Assembly: GCF_000758705.1 (NCBI RefSeq)
Contig: NZ_CP009287.1
Span: 5,890,001 to 5,954,000 of the forward strand
DNA: 64,000 nucleotides
Source: Paenibacillus graminis
GTDB lineage: Bacteria; Bacillota; Bacilli; Paenibacillales; Paenibacillaceae
Direction: 5' to 3'
Shown here: positions 43,671-53,085 of the stretch, piece after piece
Layout: every line of letters starts with the position of its first letter
Numbering within the stretch: position 1 is the first letter of the stretch
Made by a program: the position numbers and the translations under genes
Notes under the pieces: generated by a model
Databases searched by the model: none
Told to the model about the DNA's origin: nothing
What the model saw: the letters and a program-made list of their open reading frames with translations, nothing else

Positions 43671-43772
43671 CATATTTGTCCTTTAGACGAATTGAACTAA
43701 AAGATTCTTATCTCCATTTTAATACACGCCTTATCGCAACAGGAAAATCTTAATTTCTTTAAATCACAAGAA

Positions 43773-43796
43773 GAGACTGGCCTAAAGGCCAGTCTC
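43773..43796 (-). terminator. Terminator after uvrC
   Basis: GAGACTGGCC TAAA GGCCAGTCTC is a perfect 10-bp stem 18 bp beyond the uvrC stop, followed on the minus strand by TTCTTG. Confidence 0.75.
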
Positions 43797-43814
43797 TGAC
43801 GTGTAATAATTACT

Positions 43815-45878
43815 TTATAATGACGTTTCCTCGTCCTTCAGGGCATTCAGAATCTGCGCAGCCAGCTTGTCGCCGATCGACAGCGGACGGAAGTCCTCGA
43901 TGCTGGCCTCCTTGATTTTTTTGAGCGAGCCAAAATGCTTCAGAAGCAGCTTCCGGCGTTTGTCGCCGATGCCCGGAATGGAGTCGAGCTTTGAGGTAAC
44001 CATCGATTTGCCGCGCTGCTCGCGGTGGAATGTAATCGCAAACCGGTGAACCTCATCCTGGATGCGCTGCAGCAGATAAAACTCCTGGCTGTCCCGGGCA
44101 AGCTGGACCGGCTCGGCCGAATCCCCGACCAGCAGCTGAGCCGTTCTGTGCTTGTCGTCCTTCACCAGGCCGCAGACCGGGATGTACAGCCCCAGCTCAT
44201 TCTGCAGAATATCAATGGCGGAAGAAATTTGCCCTTTCCCTCCATCGACCACAATCAGATCAGGCTGCGGCAGGTTCTCCTTCAGCACGCGTTCATAGCG
44301 GCGGCGGATCACCTCGCGCATCGTTTCGTAGTCATCCGGCCCCTGTACCGAGCGGACCTTATATTTGCGGTATTCCTTGCGGGCAGGCTTGCCGTCAATG
44401 AACACAACCATCGCGGATACCGGATTGGTTCCCTGGATATTCGAGTTGTCAAATGCTTCAATCCGGCTAAGGGATTCCAGGCCCAGGCTCTGGCCCAGGC
44501 TGCTGGCTGCGCCGGAGGTTCGCTCCTCGTCCCGCTCGATTAGGCGGAACTTCTCGTCCAGCGCCACCCGGCCGTTCTGGCAGGCCATCCCGACCATCTG
44601 CTTCTTCAGCCCGCGCTGCGGCACCAGCACCTTGATGCCCAGCCATTCCTGCAGGGCAGCCGCGCCGCCGGCCGCGTCCACGGTGCCTTCAGCGGCAGCC
44701 TCAGCCTCAGCCTCAGCGGCTTCACCCGCATCCGTTTGCGCTGCAGCCTCCAGCGCCGCTTCCTCCGACTCTGCCCGCATGGCAGCGGCTTCGGTTACCC
44801 CGCCGTCTGCCGCGCTTCCCACAGCCTTACCGGCATCCTCTGCGGCCAGCTCAGCCACTGCCGCATCATCAGCGCCAGACTGTTCCGTCTCACCGCTGAC
44901 CGCCAGCTGCGGCTTGCCTGATTTATCCGTGCCCTCAAGCACGGTATCCGGCAGCAGAATTTCCTGCGGCAGGGCCGGGTTCTCGCTGTAGTACTGCGTC
45001 ACATAGGAGATGAAATCGCTGTACGCCTCCCCGTAGAAAGGGAACACGGAGGAGTGCCGCTGGATCATTTTCCCCTGCCGCATGTACAGAATCTGCACAC
45101 ACATCCAGCCCTTATCCACGGCATAGCCAAATACATCGCGGTCCTTGGTATCCGCCGTGTTAATTTTCTGTTTCTCCATCAGGGCATCGATGTGGATAAT
45201 CTGGTCACGCAGCTCCTTGGCCCGCTCGAAATACAGCTCCTCTGCGGCCTCCTGCATCTTTTGCTGCAGATCCTTCTTGACTGCCTCATGGCCGCCTCCG
45301 AGAAAACCGGCAATACTCTGCGTAATTTCCTCATAAGCGTTCTTGGGCACTTCCTTTTCGCAGGGCGCCAGACACTGGCCCATATGATAATACAGGCACA
45401 CTTCCTTCGGCATCACGCCGCATTTGCGCAGCGGATACATTCGGTCAAGCAGCTTCTTGGTCTGATGCGCCGCATAAGCGTTCGGATATGGACCGAAATA
45501 CTTCGCTTTATCCTTAATCACCCGGCGCGTAACTTCCAGGCGCGGATGAGCTTCATTCGTGATTTTCAAATACGGAAACGTCTTGTCGTCCTTCAAAAGC
45601 ACATTATAACGCGGCATATGCTTTTTAATCAGGTTGCACTCCAGAATGAGCGCCTCCATGTTACTGGACGTGACGATATATTCAAAGTCGGCAATATTGG
45701 CGACGAGTCTCTGGGTCTTACCGTTATGGCTGCCCGTAAAATAAGAGCGGACCCGGTTCTTCAGCACCTTGGCCTTCCCCACATAAATAATAGTGCCCTC
45801 TTCATTCTTCATCAGATAGCACCCGGGCAGGTCGGGCAGCAATGCCAGTTTGTTGCGGATATTATCCATATAATCCAT
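43815..45878 (-). CDS. uvrC: Excinuclease ABC subunit C with Ala/Glu-rich insertion
   Basis: 687 residues versus about 600 in Bacillus. UvrC makes both incisions around DNA lesions bound by UvrAB. The GIY-YIG domain is at 14-95 ([20 protein letters not shown]), a cysteine-containing linker at 150-175, UVR motif near 205-240, the RNase-H-like endonuclease domain from 430 ([23 protein letters not shown]) and the C-terminal helix-hairpin-helix pair ([20 protein letters not shown]). Residues about 317-408 (44655-44930) are an extra acidic Ala/Glu/Gly-rich segment placed exactly where other UvrC proteins join the two halves. Start ATG 45878 follows GTGGGGGAG. Confidence 0.96.
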   Translation of the reverse strand: MDYMDNIRNKLALLPDLPGCYLMKNEEGTIIYVGKAKVLKNRVRSYFTGSHNGKTQRLVANIADFEYIVTSSNMEALILECNLIKKHMPRYNVLLKDDKTFPYLKITNEAHPRLEVTRRVIKDKAKYFGPYPNAYAAHQTKKLLDRMYPLRKCGVMPKEVCLYYHMGQCLAPCEKEVPKNAYEEITQSIAGFLGGGHEAVKKDLQQKMQEAAEELYFERAKELRDQIIHIDALMEKQKINTADTKDRDVFGYAVDKGWMCVQILYMRQGKMIQRHSSVFPFYGEAYSDFISYVTQYYSENPALPQEILLPDTVLEGTDKSGKPQLAVSGETEQSGADDAAVAELAAEDAGKAVGSAADGGVTEAAAMRAESEEAALEAAAQTDAGEAAEAEAEAAAEGTVDAAGGAAALQEWLGIKVLVPQRGLKKQMVGMACQNGRVALDEKFRLIERDEERTSGAASSLGQSLGLESLSRIEAFDNSNIQGTNPVSAMVVFIDGKPARKEYRKYKVRSVQGPDDYETMREVIRRRYERVLKENLPQPDLIVVDGGKGQISSAIDILQNELGLYIPVCGLVKDDKHRTAQLLVGDSAEPVQLARDSQEFYLLQRIQDEVHRFAITFHREQRGKSMVTSKLDSIPGIGDKRRKLLLKHFGSLKKIKEASIEDFRPLSIGDKLAAQILNALKDEETSL

Positions 45879-46019
45879 GAGTTCTCCCCCACCTGTAAAC
45901 ATCACCGTGATAACTTAATTTTAAATATAAAAAGCTATAGGTTCAACCCCATAGCATACAAAAATAGAGTTCTGTTGGCTAAAAACGTTCATTCTTCCAA
46001 AAGGCGCAGCAGCTTCCGC

Positions 46020-46068
46020 CTGACACACAAAGCGCCCTCGGATAAACCGAAGGCGCTTTGTGTGTCAG
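46020..46068 (-). terminator. Strong hairpin after trxA
   Basis: CTGACACACAAAGCGCC and GGCGCTTTGTGTGTCAG form a 17-bp perfect stem downstream of trxA. Its U-tract is poor, so it may protect the mRNA end or stop transcription with help. Confidence 0.65.
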
Positions 46069-46099
46069 GGCGTAGGCCCCGGATACTACAGCATCAATT

Positions 46100-46417
46100 T
46101 TACTGATGTTTAGCTACAATATTCTTAAGGGAATCCTTGGAGTTCAGTCCTACAACTTTGTCCACAGGCTGGCCGTCTTTAAAGAAGATCAGGGTAGGAA
46201 TGCTCATGACCCCAAAACGGGAAGCTGTTTCCGGATTTTCATCAACGTTCAGCTTGGCAATTTTCACATCGTCTCCCAGTTCAGTGGACAGTTCCTCCAG
46301 AATTGGGGCCAGCATTTTGCAAGGGCCGCACCAAGGTGCCCAGAAATCTACAACAACAGTACCTTGACCTTCAACTTCACCCACAAAGGATTGGTCAGAC
46401 ACGTTCACGATAGCCAT
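46100..46417 (-). CDS. trxA: Thioredoxin
   Basis: 105 residues. The active-site WCGPC (Cys30, Cys33), the preceding DFWAPWC and the cis-Pro loop MSIPTLIFF are intact. It reduces protein disulfides using thioredoxin reductase. AAAGGAGGAAC precedes the ATG. It lies downstream in orientation towards uvrC, as in B. subtilis where trxA and uvrC are neighbours. Confidence 0.97.
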   Translation of the reverse strand: MAIVNVSDQSFVGEVEGQGTVVVDFWAPWCGPCKMLAPILEELSTELGDDVKIAKLNVDENPETASRFGVMSIPTLIFFKDGQPVDKVVGLNSKDSLKNIVAKHQ

Positions 46418-46767
46418 GATATAGTTCCTCCTTTAAGTTGTACGAAACTTTCATCCGCTTCTATAACCCTTAAGCCTAGTGTGGCGAATTCACTCCGAAA
46501 TTATAACGGGATAAATGTTTCATGTAATATGATAACCAGATTACCATTTACCGACACATCCATAGTATAACATATTTATAGTGACTTTGTGTAATGTTTT
46601 ATGAAATTAAATTGCATAAAATCAATTATTCCCTTCGCAGTCTCTTCTTTACAACGCTCCAGGGAGTTCGTATACTTGAGGAAAGCGCATTAATTGTCAA
46701 TGACTTCTCTCACACGTCTAACTGTAACCCACTAATTGCAGTCATGCAACTGCAAGGAGGAAAAAAG
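46418..46767. other. Divergent intergenic region trxA / YqzM-like gene
   Basis: 350 bp, AT-rich, with promoters for both sides presumably. A minus-strand TATACT near 46567 is a -10 candidate for trxA. No gene or structured RNA was recognised. Confidence 0.4.
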
Positions 46768-46923
46768 ATGGATGTCAACGCGCAAGCACGCGACCCGCGG
46801 GAGCATGTCAACGAGGAGCCGCGCAATGACCTTGGCGATTTGCTCGCCGGCTTTTTCGGCATGACGGGCTTTATGACCGTCGTTTTTTTCGGCATGGTGA
46901 TTATCAAGTTTTTGTCCGAGTAA
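46768..46923 (+). CDS. YqzM-like single-pass membrane peptide
   Basis: 51 residues: an acidic/polar start (MDVNAQARDPREHVNEEPRN), then DLGDLLAGFFGMTGFMTVVF with FGMVIIKFLSE, one membrane helix. Size, GFFGMTGF and the closing IKF match the YqzM family of small Bacillales proteins of unknown role. CAAGGAGGAAAAAAG gives a strong start. It ends at a bidirectional terminator. Confidence 0.65.
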   Translation: MDVNAQARDPREHVNEEPRNDLGDLLAGFFGMTGFMTVVFFGMVIIKFLSE

Positions 46924-46953
46924 CTCTTCACACATGCTTTTCAGCTGGACAAC

Positions 46954-46997
46954 AGCAAAATCCGGTTCTTCCCTTAAGGAAGAAGCCGGATTTTGCT
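46954..46997. terminator. Bidirectional terminator between YqzM-like gene and dnaI
   Basis: AGCAAAATCCGGTTCTTCC and GGAAGAAGCCGGATTTTGCT pair over about 18 bases. It lies between convergent genes, with A/T tracts at the stem base. Confidence 0.85.
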
Positions 46998-47009
46998 GCT
47001 TTAGCACTT

Positions 47010-47966
47010 TTAACGGACCGTACCCCGCTGGTTCTCCCCATGAAGCGGAATGACATCCACAAACGGAGCAATCCGGTCCATCAGCCGCTGGCCTTTGTAG
47101 ATTTCTTCGCCGTCCTTGCTGGTGATGCTCAGATGCTTCTCCAGACCGTCCAGTGGATAATTCGAGGTGTAGAAGGTCGGCTTGCGGTTCATCCGGTGGT
47201 TCAGGATCGCTCCCAGCACATGGTCGCGGGCCCACGGATTCAGGTTCTCCGCCCCGATATCGTCAAAGATCAGCAGATCACAGTTCTTCATCGTGTCCAC
47301 CATTTCTTTCAGCTTCTGATTGTCCATCATGATTAGCTTAAGTTCCTCGATGAAATCAGGCATGTAGACGATGACCCCGCTGTACCCGGCAATCGCCAGT
47401 TCATGCAGCATATAGCACATCAAAAAGGTTTTGCCTGTTCCAAAAGAGCCCTGCAGGTATATCCCCCGCGAGGTCAGTCCGTTCTCCTTCACCCCTGCAA
47501 TATAATCAAATATACGATTCACGGCTGAGACCCGGCGGGGGTCCTTGCCCATAATGTCAATTTCATCGTAGCCGCCATTCAGGACACGCTCATCCACATA
47601 AAAGCTGCGGATGCGCTTGCGGATGCTGTCCTGATTATCCTGGGCAATCTTAAGATTGCAGGCCGTCTTCCGCTCATACAGATCTGCCGTACCCCCTACA
47701 GTCTCTACGGTAAGCTTGCTGTAGTGGCCCTGGAAATCGTTCGGGCACTTCTCCAGCCCCGGACAATTGGCGCAGTGGCGGCTTTCTTCCACATATTGAT
47801 ACAGCCGGCTTAAATGAAGCCGCAGCCGCGACTCGTCCAGCTCGGGATGCTCGGCCTGAAGCTGCTTCACCAGAGGATGGTTCAGCAGGTTATGCTCAAG
47901 ATCGCGGGAACGCTGGCGCAGCGCGGAATTGTTCATCGAACGCAGCACTTCGCCCATAGACTCCAT
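47010..47966 (-). CDS. dnaI: Primosomal helicase loader DnaI
   Basis: 318 residues. The N-terminal helicase-binding domain includes a zinc site (HCANCPGLEKCPNDFQGHY). The AAA+ ATPase follows: Walker A GSFGTGKTF near 175, Walker B LLIFDDIGAEN, and sensor-like TSNYPLDGLEKHL. DnaI loads the replicative helicase with DnaB and DnaD at oriC and at restarting forks. It starts 18 bp after the dnaB stop. Confidence 0.95.
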   Translation of the reverse strand: MESMGEVLRSMNNSALRQRSRDLEHNLLNHPLVKQLQAEHPELDESRLRLHLSRLYQYVEESRHCANCPGLEKCPNDFQGHYSKLTVETVGGTADLYERKTACNLKIAQDNQDSIRKRIRSFYVDERVLNGGYDEIDIMGKDPRRVSAVNRIFDYIAGVKENGLTSRGIYLQGSFGTGKTFLMCYMLHELAIAGYSGVIVYMPDFIEELKLIMMDNQKLKEMVDTMKNCDLLIFDDIGAENLNPWARDHVLGAILNHRMNRKPTFYTSNYPLDGLEKHLSITSKDGEEIYKGQRLMDRIAPFVDVIPLHGENQRGTVR

Positions 47967-47984
47967 AGCCGCACCTCGCTTTCT

Positions 47985-49529
47985 TTATGGCGTCTTGGAT
48001 ACGCCTTTCTTCTTGCTGGCCTTGATTTCAGCGGCCTTCTTCATCATCGCCGCGAACTCTTCTTCCGACACGGTTCCGGCGCTGCCGTCATCCAGTACAA
48101 TCGGGATCTCCGCTTTGCCGGAACGGCCGCCGGTTTTACTGTAGCTGCGCTGGCGCGCGCCGGTGGAGCCTGATGTCCCTGTCGCTGCACCTTTGCCTTT
48201 GACCTTGGTCTGGTCCCGGATATAACGCACAGCTTTCTCGTACGTATTCACCTGCTTCACCAGCATGTTCGAGGCAATGGCCTCCACGAAGTTGCGGTTC
48301 ATCCGCTGATCGCCTGCGGAAGCTACCATAGTCATCAGATAATGAATGAGCACATTAATGACTTCGCCGCTCAGCTTATAATTGAGATCAATCTTCTCAA
48401 AAGTATCCATCAGCTGCGTGGGCACTGCCCCCGGAAAAAAGGTCTGCAGCAGCCGTGTATAAGGCTCGTTGCGCAGCATCATATTATATTGGTGAATGTC
48501 GCATTTGGACAAAAATTGCGGAGGCACTTCCACGTAATATTCCATTTCAACCGGCTGCTCCATTGGCGGTGTGGAATCGTCACCTTCCACGGAGGCTGCA
48601 GAGCGCAGGGCTACCACTTTTGCCGCCGCAATCTCCCGCTTCTCCTGGCGTTTCAGATCCTGCCGGAAATGCTGGCTCGCTTTGTACTGCAGCGCATCCA
48701 GAATCACTTCGCCTTCCGGTGTGAACACCCCGTCTTCATCCAGCAGACGGGACATATCCTGCGGACTGAGTTCATACTTATGGGCTACATAATTGATCAT
48801 CCCCATCTGGGCATGGTCAAAGCGCAGCTTCTCGACATGGGTACGGTTGACGGATTCACGCGGAAAGCGCAGGATAATATCACTATAGCCGATCGCCGGT
48901 TCCCCGGTTTCCCGCATGCCGGGCTGCTTGACTGTTGCCACCTCAGCCAGAGCCTGCTCCAGCTCATAGTCAATCACATGGGTATTGAGTTGAAAAATAT
49001 CATAAAAGGGCAGGGAAATATTCTCTTTGCCGATCGACCGGCGGCTCCATTCCTCCGGTTCACGGTTCCAGAACTGCTCACGCAGCGACAGCACGGCGAA
49101 CTTGCCGATCTTGTCACGCAGCAGCAGCGTCAAATGCTGGGTTGCAAAAAAATCAGCCGGCGACAGCGGCGGCAGCAGTTCGTATTCGTACATATAATCA
49201 TCGGTTTCCGCTACAAAGATCCGGCAGGTCTGCAGCAGCCCCACCGCCTCCAGCAGGGAAGCCTGATCTACTATATATTTGCGGCCTTTCTCATTCGGCT
49301 CCACGCCCAGCGTCATGAACAGACGCCGCTGCTGCTCCACCGGAGAATAGCCGATTGCTTCAGCCGGAATATGCTCGAACAGCAGCCGGTACAGGCTGAT
49401 GGCAAAAGCGCCCACCATCGGCTGATAGACCGAGCCCAGCATACGTGCATCTACACTGCTTAGACCGAATTCGCGGGAAACGCAGTACCGATGATGTTCG
49501 GTGAAATGATGCAGGTTACTCATACGCAT
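47985..49529 (-). CDS. dnaB: Replication initiation and membrane attachment protein DnaB
   Basis: 514 residues. The N-terminal domain (HRYCVSREFGLSSVDARMLGSVYQPMVGAFAISLYRLL) and the C-terminal DnaB/DnaD domain (about 370-440) match the firmicute DnaB, which remodels DNA at the origin and recruits DnaI-loaded helicase. It is somewhat longer than the B. subtilis protein because of a basic Gly/Ser-rich segment near 445-480. GGGAGGTAATC precedes the ATG. Usually nrdR lies upstream, but here it is replaced by yuiB. Confidence 0.93.
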   Translation of the reverse strand: MRMSNLHHFTEHHRYCVSREFGLSSVDARMLGSVYQPMVGAFAISLYRLLFEHIPAEAIGYSPVEQQRRLFMTLGVEPNEKGRKYIVDQASLLEAVGLLQTCRIFVAETDDYMYEYELLPPLSPADFFATQHLTLLLRDKIGKFAVLSLREQFWNREPEEWSRRSIGKENISLPFYDIFQLNTHVIDYELEQALAEVATVKQPGMRETGEPAIGYSDIILRFPRESVNRTHVEKLRFDHAQMGMINYVAHKYELSPQDMSRLLDEDGVFTPEGEVILDALQYKASQHFRQDLKRQEKREIAAAKVVALRSAASVEGDDSTPPMEQPVEMEYYVEVPPQFLSKCDIHQYNMMLRNEPYTRLLQTFFPGAVPTQLMDTFEKIDLNYKLSGEVINVLIHYLMTMVASAGDQRMNRNFVEAIASNMLVKQVNTYEKAVRYIRDQTKVKGKGAATGTSGSTGARQRSYSKTGGRSGKAEIPIVLDDGSAGTVSEEEFAAMMKKAAEIKASKKKGVSKTP

Positions 49530-49707
49530 CTGCGGATTACCTCCCTCTTTTTCTACACGAATCCATTTAGATTTCTATTCTATCACAAAACCTCCGCCCG
49601 GAAATGTAAAAAAAAGTCCAAATTCAGCGTTTATCCCCTGGATATCGACAGCTTGTTCACCCTTGCTGACGCTAGCGGAAAATCCGAAAAACCTCTTCGA
49701 TTCCAAG

Positions 49708-49750
49708 AAAAAACGGCCTCGCCAGCCCTGAATAAGGGCAGCAGCCGTTC
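49708..49750 (-). terminator. Terminator after YuiB-like gene
   Basis: ACGGCTGCTGCCCT and its partner AGGGCTGGCGAGGCCGT form a bulged stem followed on the minus strand by TTTTTT. Confidence 0.7.
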
Positions 49751-49769
49751 GTATGCGCGAAACTCTTCA

Positions 49770-50066
49770 TTAGAACATTTTGTAGCCGCCGAGCCGCAGC
49801 TTCTGGATCGTCCAGCCGCTGAGCACCGCTCCGGCGAGACCGGCAATACCGGTGAGATAATCCACAATATGAAAGGTCGACAGATGCTCCCACAGACTCA
49901 TGGCGCTCCGGTCCCAGATCGAATAGACGACCACTGGCAGAATCACAATAACGAACAGATAGGCAGGGAACCAGGTGGTCTTCATTAACATGTTAAGGAT
50001 AAAGCCAATGCCAAACATCATGACAAAGAACAAAACAGCCAAAACAAACACAGGAATAAACCCCAT
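49770..50066 (-). CDS. yuiB: YuiB-like membrane protein
   Basis: 98 residues with three hydrophobic segments: GFIPVFVLAVLFFVMMFGIG FILNMLMKTTW near the start, AYLFVIVILPVVVYSI, and VDYLTGIAGLAGAVLSGWTI. The FGIGFILNMLMKTTW part matches YuiB of Bacillus, a small membrane protein found next to NADH dehydrogenase and yumC genes, as here. The role is unknown. Start ATG 50066 follows AGAGGGGATGG; the ATG at 50102 adds 12 non-conserved residues. Confidence 0.72.
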   Translation of the reverse strand: MGFIPVFVLAVLFFVMMFGIGFILNMLMKTTWFPAYLFVIVILPVVVYSIWDRSAMSLWEHLSTFHIVDYLTGIAGLAGAVLSGWTIQKLRLGGYKMF

Positions 50067-50289
50067 CGTACTGCCATCCCCTCTCTCTATAAAGAACCGC
50101 ACAGCAAACCTTAATTAATAGTAAGTTTACTAGAAAAAATGTAGCGAAGCAATGAACATTATCGCGGTTCCAGGGGATCTGCCCCATAAGACCAAGGGGC
50201 TGCGTTTGCTCTTGCCTGCCTGCATGCGATACAATGCAAATAGATCAAACGGATTGTACATATAACTATATGCTGAGGAGTGAGAATAC

Positions 50290-51048
50290 ATGAACGAAGC
50301 CGCGTTGACACTGGAGGGCTGGTATGCCCTGCACGATTTCCGTTCCCTGAACTGGACAGCCTGGACGGCAGCCGATGATGAAGAACGCGCTGTCGCCCTG
50401 GAAGAATTGCATGCCTTTATGCAGGAATGGGGTCCGGTAGAGGAAGCCAAGGAAGGAAGCACTGCAGTGTACTCCATTGTCGGCCAGAAGGCTGATTTCG
50501 TGATGATGTTTCTGCGGGAAAGCCTGGAAGCGCTGAACCAGCTTGAAACCGCCTTTAACAAAATCGCCTTTGCCCAATATACAACTAAGTCCTATTCTTA
50601 TGTCAGCATCGTTGAACTCAGCAACTATGCGGCTGGCGGGAACGCCGGAGACGGCAGTGACCCTATGCAAAATCCGCACGTAGCCGCCCGCTTGAAGCCT
50701 GTTCTCCCGCAGACGAAGCATATTTGCTTCTATCCGATGAACAAGAAACGCGAGTTAGCGGACAACTGGTATATGCTCGATATGGAGAAGCGCCGGGAAT
50801 TAATGTATTCCCACGGGTTAATCGGACGCGGATATGCCGGCAAAGTGAAGCAGATCATCACCGGCTCTGTCGGCTTCGATGACTGGGAGTGGGGCGTCAC
50901 CCTCTTTGCCGAGGATGCGCTCCAATTCAAGAAGCTGGTGTACGAGATGCGCTTTGATGAGGTTAGTGCCCGCTACGGCGAATTTGGCCCGTTCTATGTC
51001 GGGAATCTGCTGACACCGGACACCTTTGAAGAACTGCTGAAGCTGTAG
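50290..51048 (+). CDS. hemQ: Coproheme decarboxylase HemQ
   Basis: 252 residues, chlorite-dismutase-like fold. HemQ converts coproheme to protoheme in the coproporphyrin-dependent pathway of Gram-positive bacteria. Seen are [92 protein letters not shown], which includes the substrate-binding Tyr/Lys/Arg cluster and the proximal heme His in SHGLIG. The ATG is preceded by GAGGAGTGAG. It is divergent from yuiB. Confidence 0.95.
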   Translation: MNEAALTLEGWYALHDFRSLNWTAWTAADDEERAVALEELHAFMQEWGPVEEAKEGSTAVYSIVGQKADFVMMFLRESLEALNQLETAFNKIAFAQYTTKSYSYVSIVELSNYAAGGNAGDGSDPMQNPHVAARLKPVLPQTKHICFYPMNKKRELADNWYMLDMEKRRELMYSHGLIGRGYAGKVKQIITGSVGFDDWEWGVTLFAEDALQFKKLVYEMRFDEVSARYGEFGPFYVGNLLTPDTFEELLKL

Positions 51049-51071
51049 CAGCCGAAGATACCGATAAAGCA

Positions 51072-51110
51072 TAAGGGAAGGCTCCCTGTCTGGGGGCCTT
51101 CCCTTTATTT
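51072..51110 (+). terminator. Terminator after hemQ
   Basis: AAGGGAAGGC pairs with GCCTTCCCTT, followed by TATTTG. Confidence 0.8.
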
Positions 51111-51123
51111 GAGTTTATGTTAT

Positions 51124-51240
51124 AAATAGACCGCCCTGGTCAAAAGAGACGGTCTATTTCCTGACTACTTTTCCGAAAGCCGCTTGCCCTTAAAAGCGGC
51201 TATTGCAAACAGGGAGCCGTGTTGGCAGCACGGCTCTCTT
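51124..51240. other. Two further hairpins between hemQ and ndh operon
   Basis: AAATAGACCG/CGGTCTATTT at 51124-51159 and a GAGCCGTG/CACGGCTC hairpin near 51213-51237. They stand in line after the hemQ terminator and may end convergent transcripts. Confidence 0.5.
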
Positions 51241-51315
51241 TGCATTGTACGTCTTATCTACCTTTACTATACCGCAAGTGGATTGAGTAAATAAATATAT
51301 CCCACTCCAAATCAC

Positions 51316-51591
51316 TCATGCTGACGGGTCCTTGCCGTCATCCTCTCCGTCTTCGTCATCTTCACGCAAGCTCTCCAGGTATTCCGCCGTCGCCCGGTCG
51401 CGGGCCCGGCCCTTATCCTTCAGGCGCTCAATTGCCGGCAAAATGAGGATGTCGATTTCTTTCTGGACATTGTAGGCGAGATCGTAACGGCTCTGATCCT
51501 CCAGATAAGAACCGACCTCAATCAGTCCATTATATCGGTCCAGCTCCTCCCTCGTCAGCAGCCCGCGAACTTGAACGCTGCAGTGGCGCAT
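51316..51591 (-). CDS. Hypothetical protein coupled to ndh
   Basis: 91 residues, mostly helical and charged with an acidic tail (REDDEDGEDDGKDPSA). The ATG is 1 bp after the ndh stop, and AAAGGAAG inside the end of ndh may be its ribosome site, so it is translationally coupled. I do not recognise the family. No membrane segment is seen. Confidence 0.65.
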   Translation of the reverse strand: MRHCSVQVRGLLTREELDRYNGLIEVGSYLEDQSRYDLAYNVQKEIDILILPAIERLKDKGRARDRATAEYLESLREDDEDGEDDGKDPSA

Positions 51592-51592
51592 C

Positions 51593-52786
51593 CTAGAGGA
51601 ATCTTCCTTTCTTCAGTACCAGCGGAATGCCGCCGATGATGAACAGATAACGCATGTCTACAACCTTCTTCAGCTGGGCCGCTGTCCAGCCTTTATACTT
51701 CTTCTCTCCCACTACAGCGATGCCTTGTCCTTTGCCCAGCGAAGCTACAGTGCCCTTGTTGCTGAAAGCGAACTTCTTCGGCTGCTGGCTGCGAATCGCG
51801 GCCACCAGATTATGGGCACAGCATTCTCCCTGCTGCATGGCAATTTGTGCCGTCGGGGGATATGGGCGTCCTTCCGGATTAATCATCAGGGAGCCGTCAC
51901 CGATAATAAAAATATTCTCGTGTCCCGGGGCGCGCAGATATTCATCTACCTTCACCCGTCCGCGCATGGCTTCAAAACCCGCTGCTTCAATCAGACGGTT
52001 GCCGCGGATGCCGCCGGTCCAAACAATGGTGGAAGCCTTGATCTCTTCACCTGTCGCAAGGATAACTCCGCCCGGCAGACATTCCTTGATCGCTACACCG
52101 ATCTTGAAGGTCACACCCTTCTTCGTCAGCACAGTCATTGCATGCTCTACCAATTCAGGGGCGAAGCCCGGCAGTGCCGTCGGAGCAGCCTCCACGTTGT
52201 AGATATTGACCATGCTTGGGTCCACATCGAATTCCTTGCACAGTGCCGGAATACGGTCTGCCAGCTCCGCCACAAATTCAATGCCGCTGAAGCCTGCACC
52301 TCCGACAACAAAATTAATATGTTCCTGTGCATTATTTTCATTCTTGTATTTGGCAAATTGATACTCGATATGCTCACGGATCAGCCGTACGGAATTAATG
52401 CTGCGGATCGTCAGCGCGTATTTGTCCAGTCCCGGAATCCCGAAGGTTTCAGGTTCGCCGCCCAGGGCGATTACAAGATAGTCATAAGACAGCGTGCCGT
52501 CTTCCAAAATTACCTTTTTCTGCTGGGTCCGAATTTCCTGCACGGAAGACTTTACGAGATCAATTTTGAATTCATCAATTAATTTTGAAATAGATACGCG
52601 GGTATGCTCGATGCTGTCTGTACCTGCAGCAGGCATATGCAGATGGGTTGTGAAATAGTGATACTCATGGCGGTTAACCAGTGTCACATCCGCTTCATTG
52701 TAGTTCAAAGCTTTCTGCAGCCGCTGCGCGGTCAAAATACCTCCATATCCCGCGCCTAGGATGACGATTTTGGGAATACTGCTCAT
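51593..52786 (-). CDS. ndh: Type II NADH dehydrogenase (NDH-2)
   Basis: 397 residues. It passes electrons from NADH to menaquinone without proton pumping. Two Rossmann motifs are seen: FAD-binding IVILGAGYGGILTAQRLQ at the start and NADH-binding FVVGGAGFSGIEFVAELADR near 165. TIVWTGGIRGNRLIEAAGF, IFIIGDGSLM and PPTAQIAMQQGECCAHNL are typical of NDH-2, and the C-terminal helix region lies at the membrane. It corresponds to YumB of B. subtilis. It is divergent from yumC, with a small coupled gene after it. Confidence 0.93.
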   Translation of the reverse strand: MSSIPKIVILGAGYGGILTAQRLQKALNYNEADVTLVNRHEYHYFTTHLHMPAAGTDSIEHTRVSISKLIDEFKIDLVKSSVQEIRTQQKKVILEDGTLSYDYLVIALGGEPETFGIPGLDKYALTIRSINSVRLIREHIEYQFAKYKNENNAQEHINFVVGGAGFSGIEFVAELADRIPALCKEFDVDPSMVNIYNVEAAPTALPGFAPELVEHAMTVLTKKGVTFKIGVAIKECLPGGVILATGEEIKASTIVWTGGIRGNRLIEAAGFEAMRGRVKVDEYLRAPGHENIFIIGDGSLMINPEGRPYPPTAQIAMQQGECCAHNLVAAIRSQQPKKFAFSNKGTVASLGKGQGIAVVGEKKYKGWTAAQLKKVVDMRYLFIIGGIPLVLKKGRFL

Positions 52787-53001
52787 GTTCCGGCTCCTTC
52801 CAACAGGTGAATCTGTCTATGTGTTATTTTTTGTCAAAAAATTCGGTTTCTTTTGTGAATTTATACACTTAAATTCAGAAGAATTTCCAATTAAACTTAA
52901 AGGATTTCTAAAATAACCATATCTATTGTAAACCTTAGTATCGTTTTAATCAAATATTATCATGCAACAAAATGTCACAATTTTCTGCGGAAATCAAGCC
53001 T

Positions 53002-53030
53002 TTGCAGGTCGGCTCCACAATGTTTATAAT
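53002..53030 (+). promoter_or_regulatory. Sigma-A-type promoter of yumC-like gene
   Basis: TTGCAG (53002-53007), a 17-bp spacer and a perfect TATAAT (53025-53030), 56 bp before the start codon. Confidence 0.75.
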
Positions 53031-53085
53031 GTTAGTTAAGCCAGTATGGCAATTTGAAACTATCAACTCGGAGGTGTAATATTAC

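Noticed and set aside
43301..43700. Three long frames across the second 51-bp array on both strands
   Set aside because: All are repeat artefacts; no start site, and codon sense differs among frames equally well.
44365..44991. Plus-strand 208-residue frame opposite uvrC
   Set aside because: It mirrors the Ala/Glu-rich insertion of uvrC; low complexity and no start signals.
45930..45960. A tRNA T-loop-like GGTTCAACCCC
   Set aside because: No acceptor, anticodon or D-arm pairs around it.
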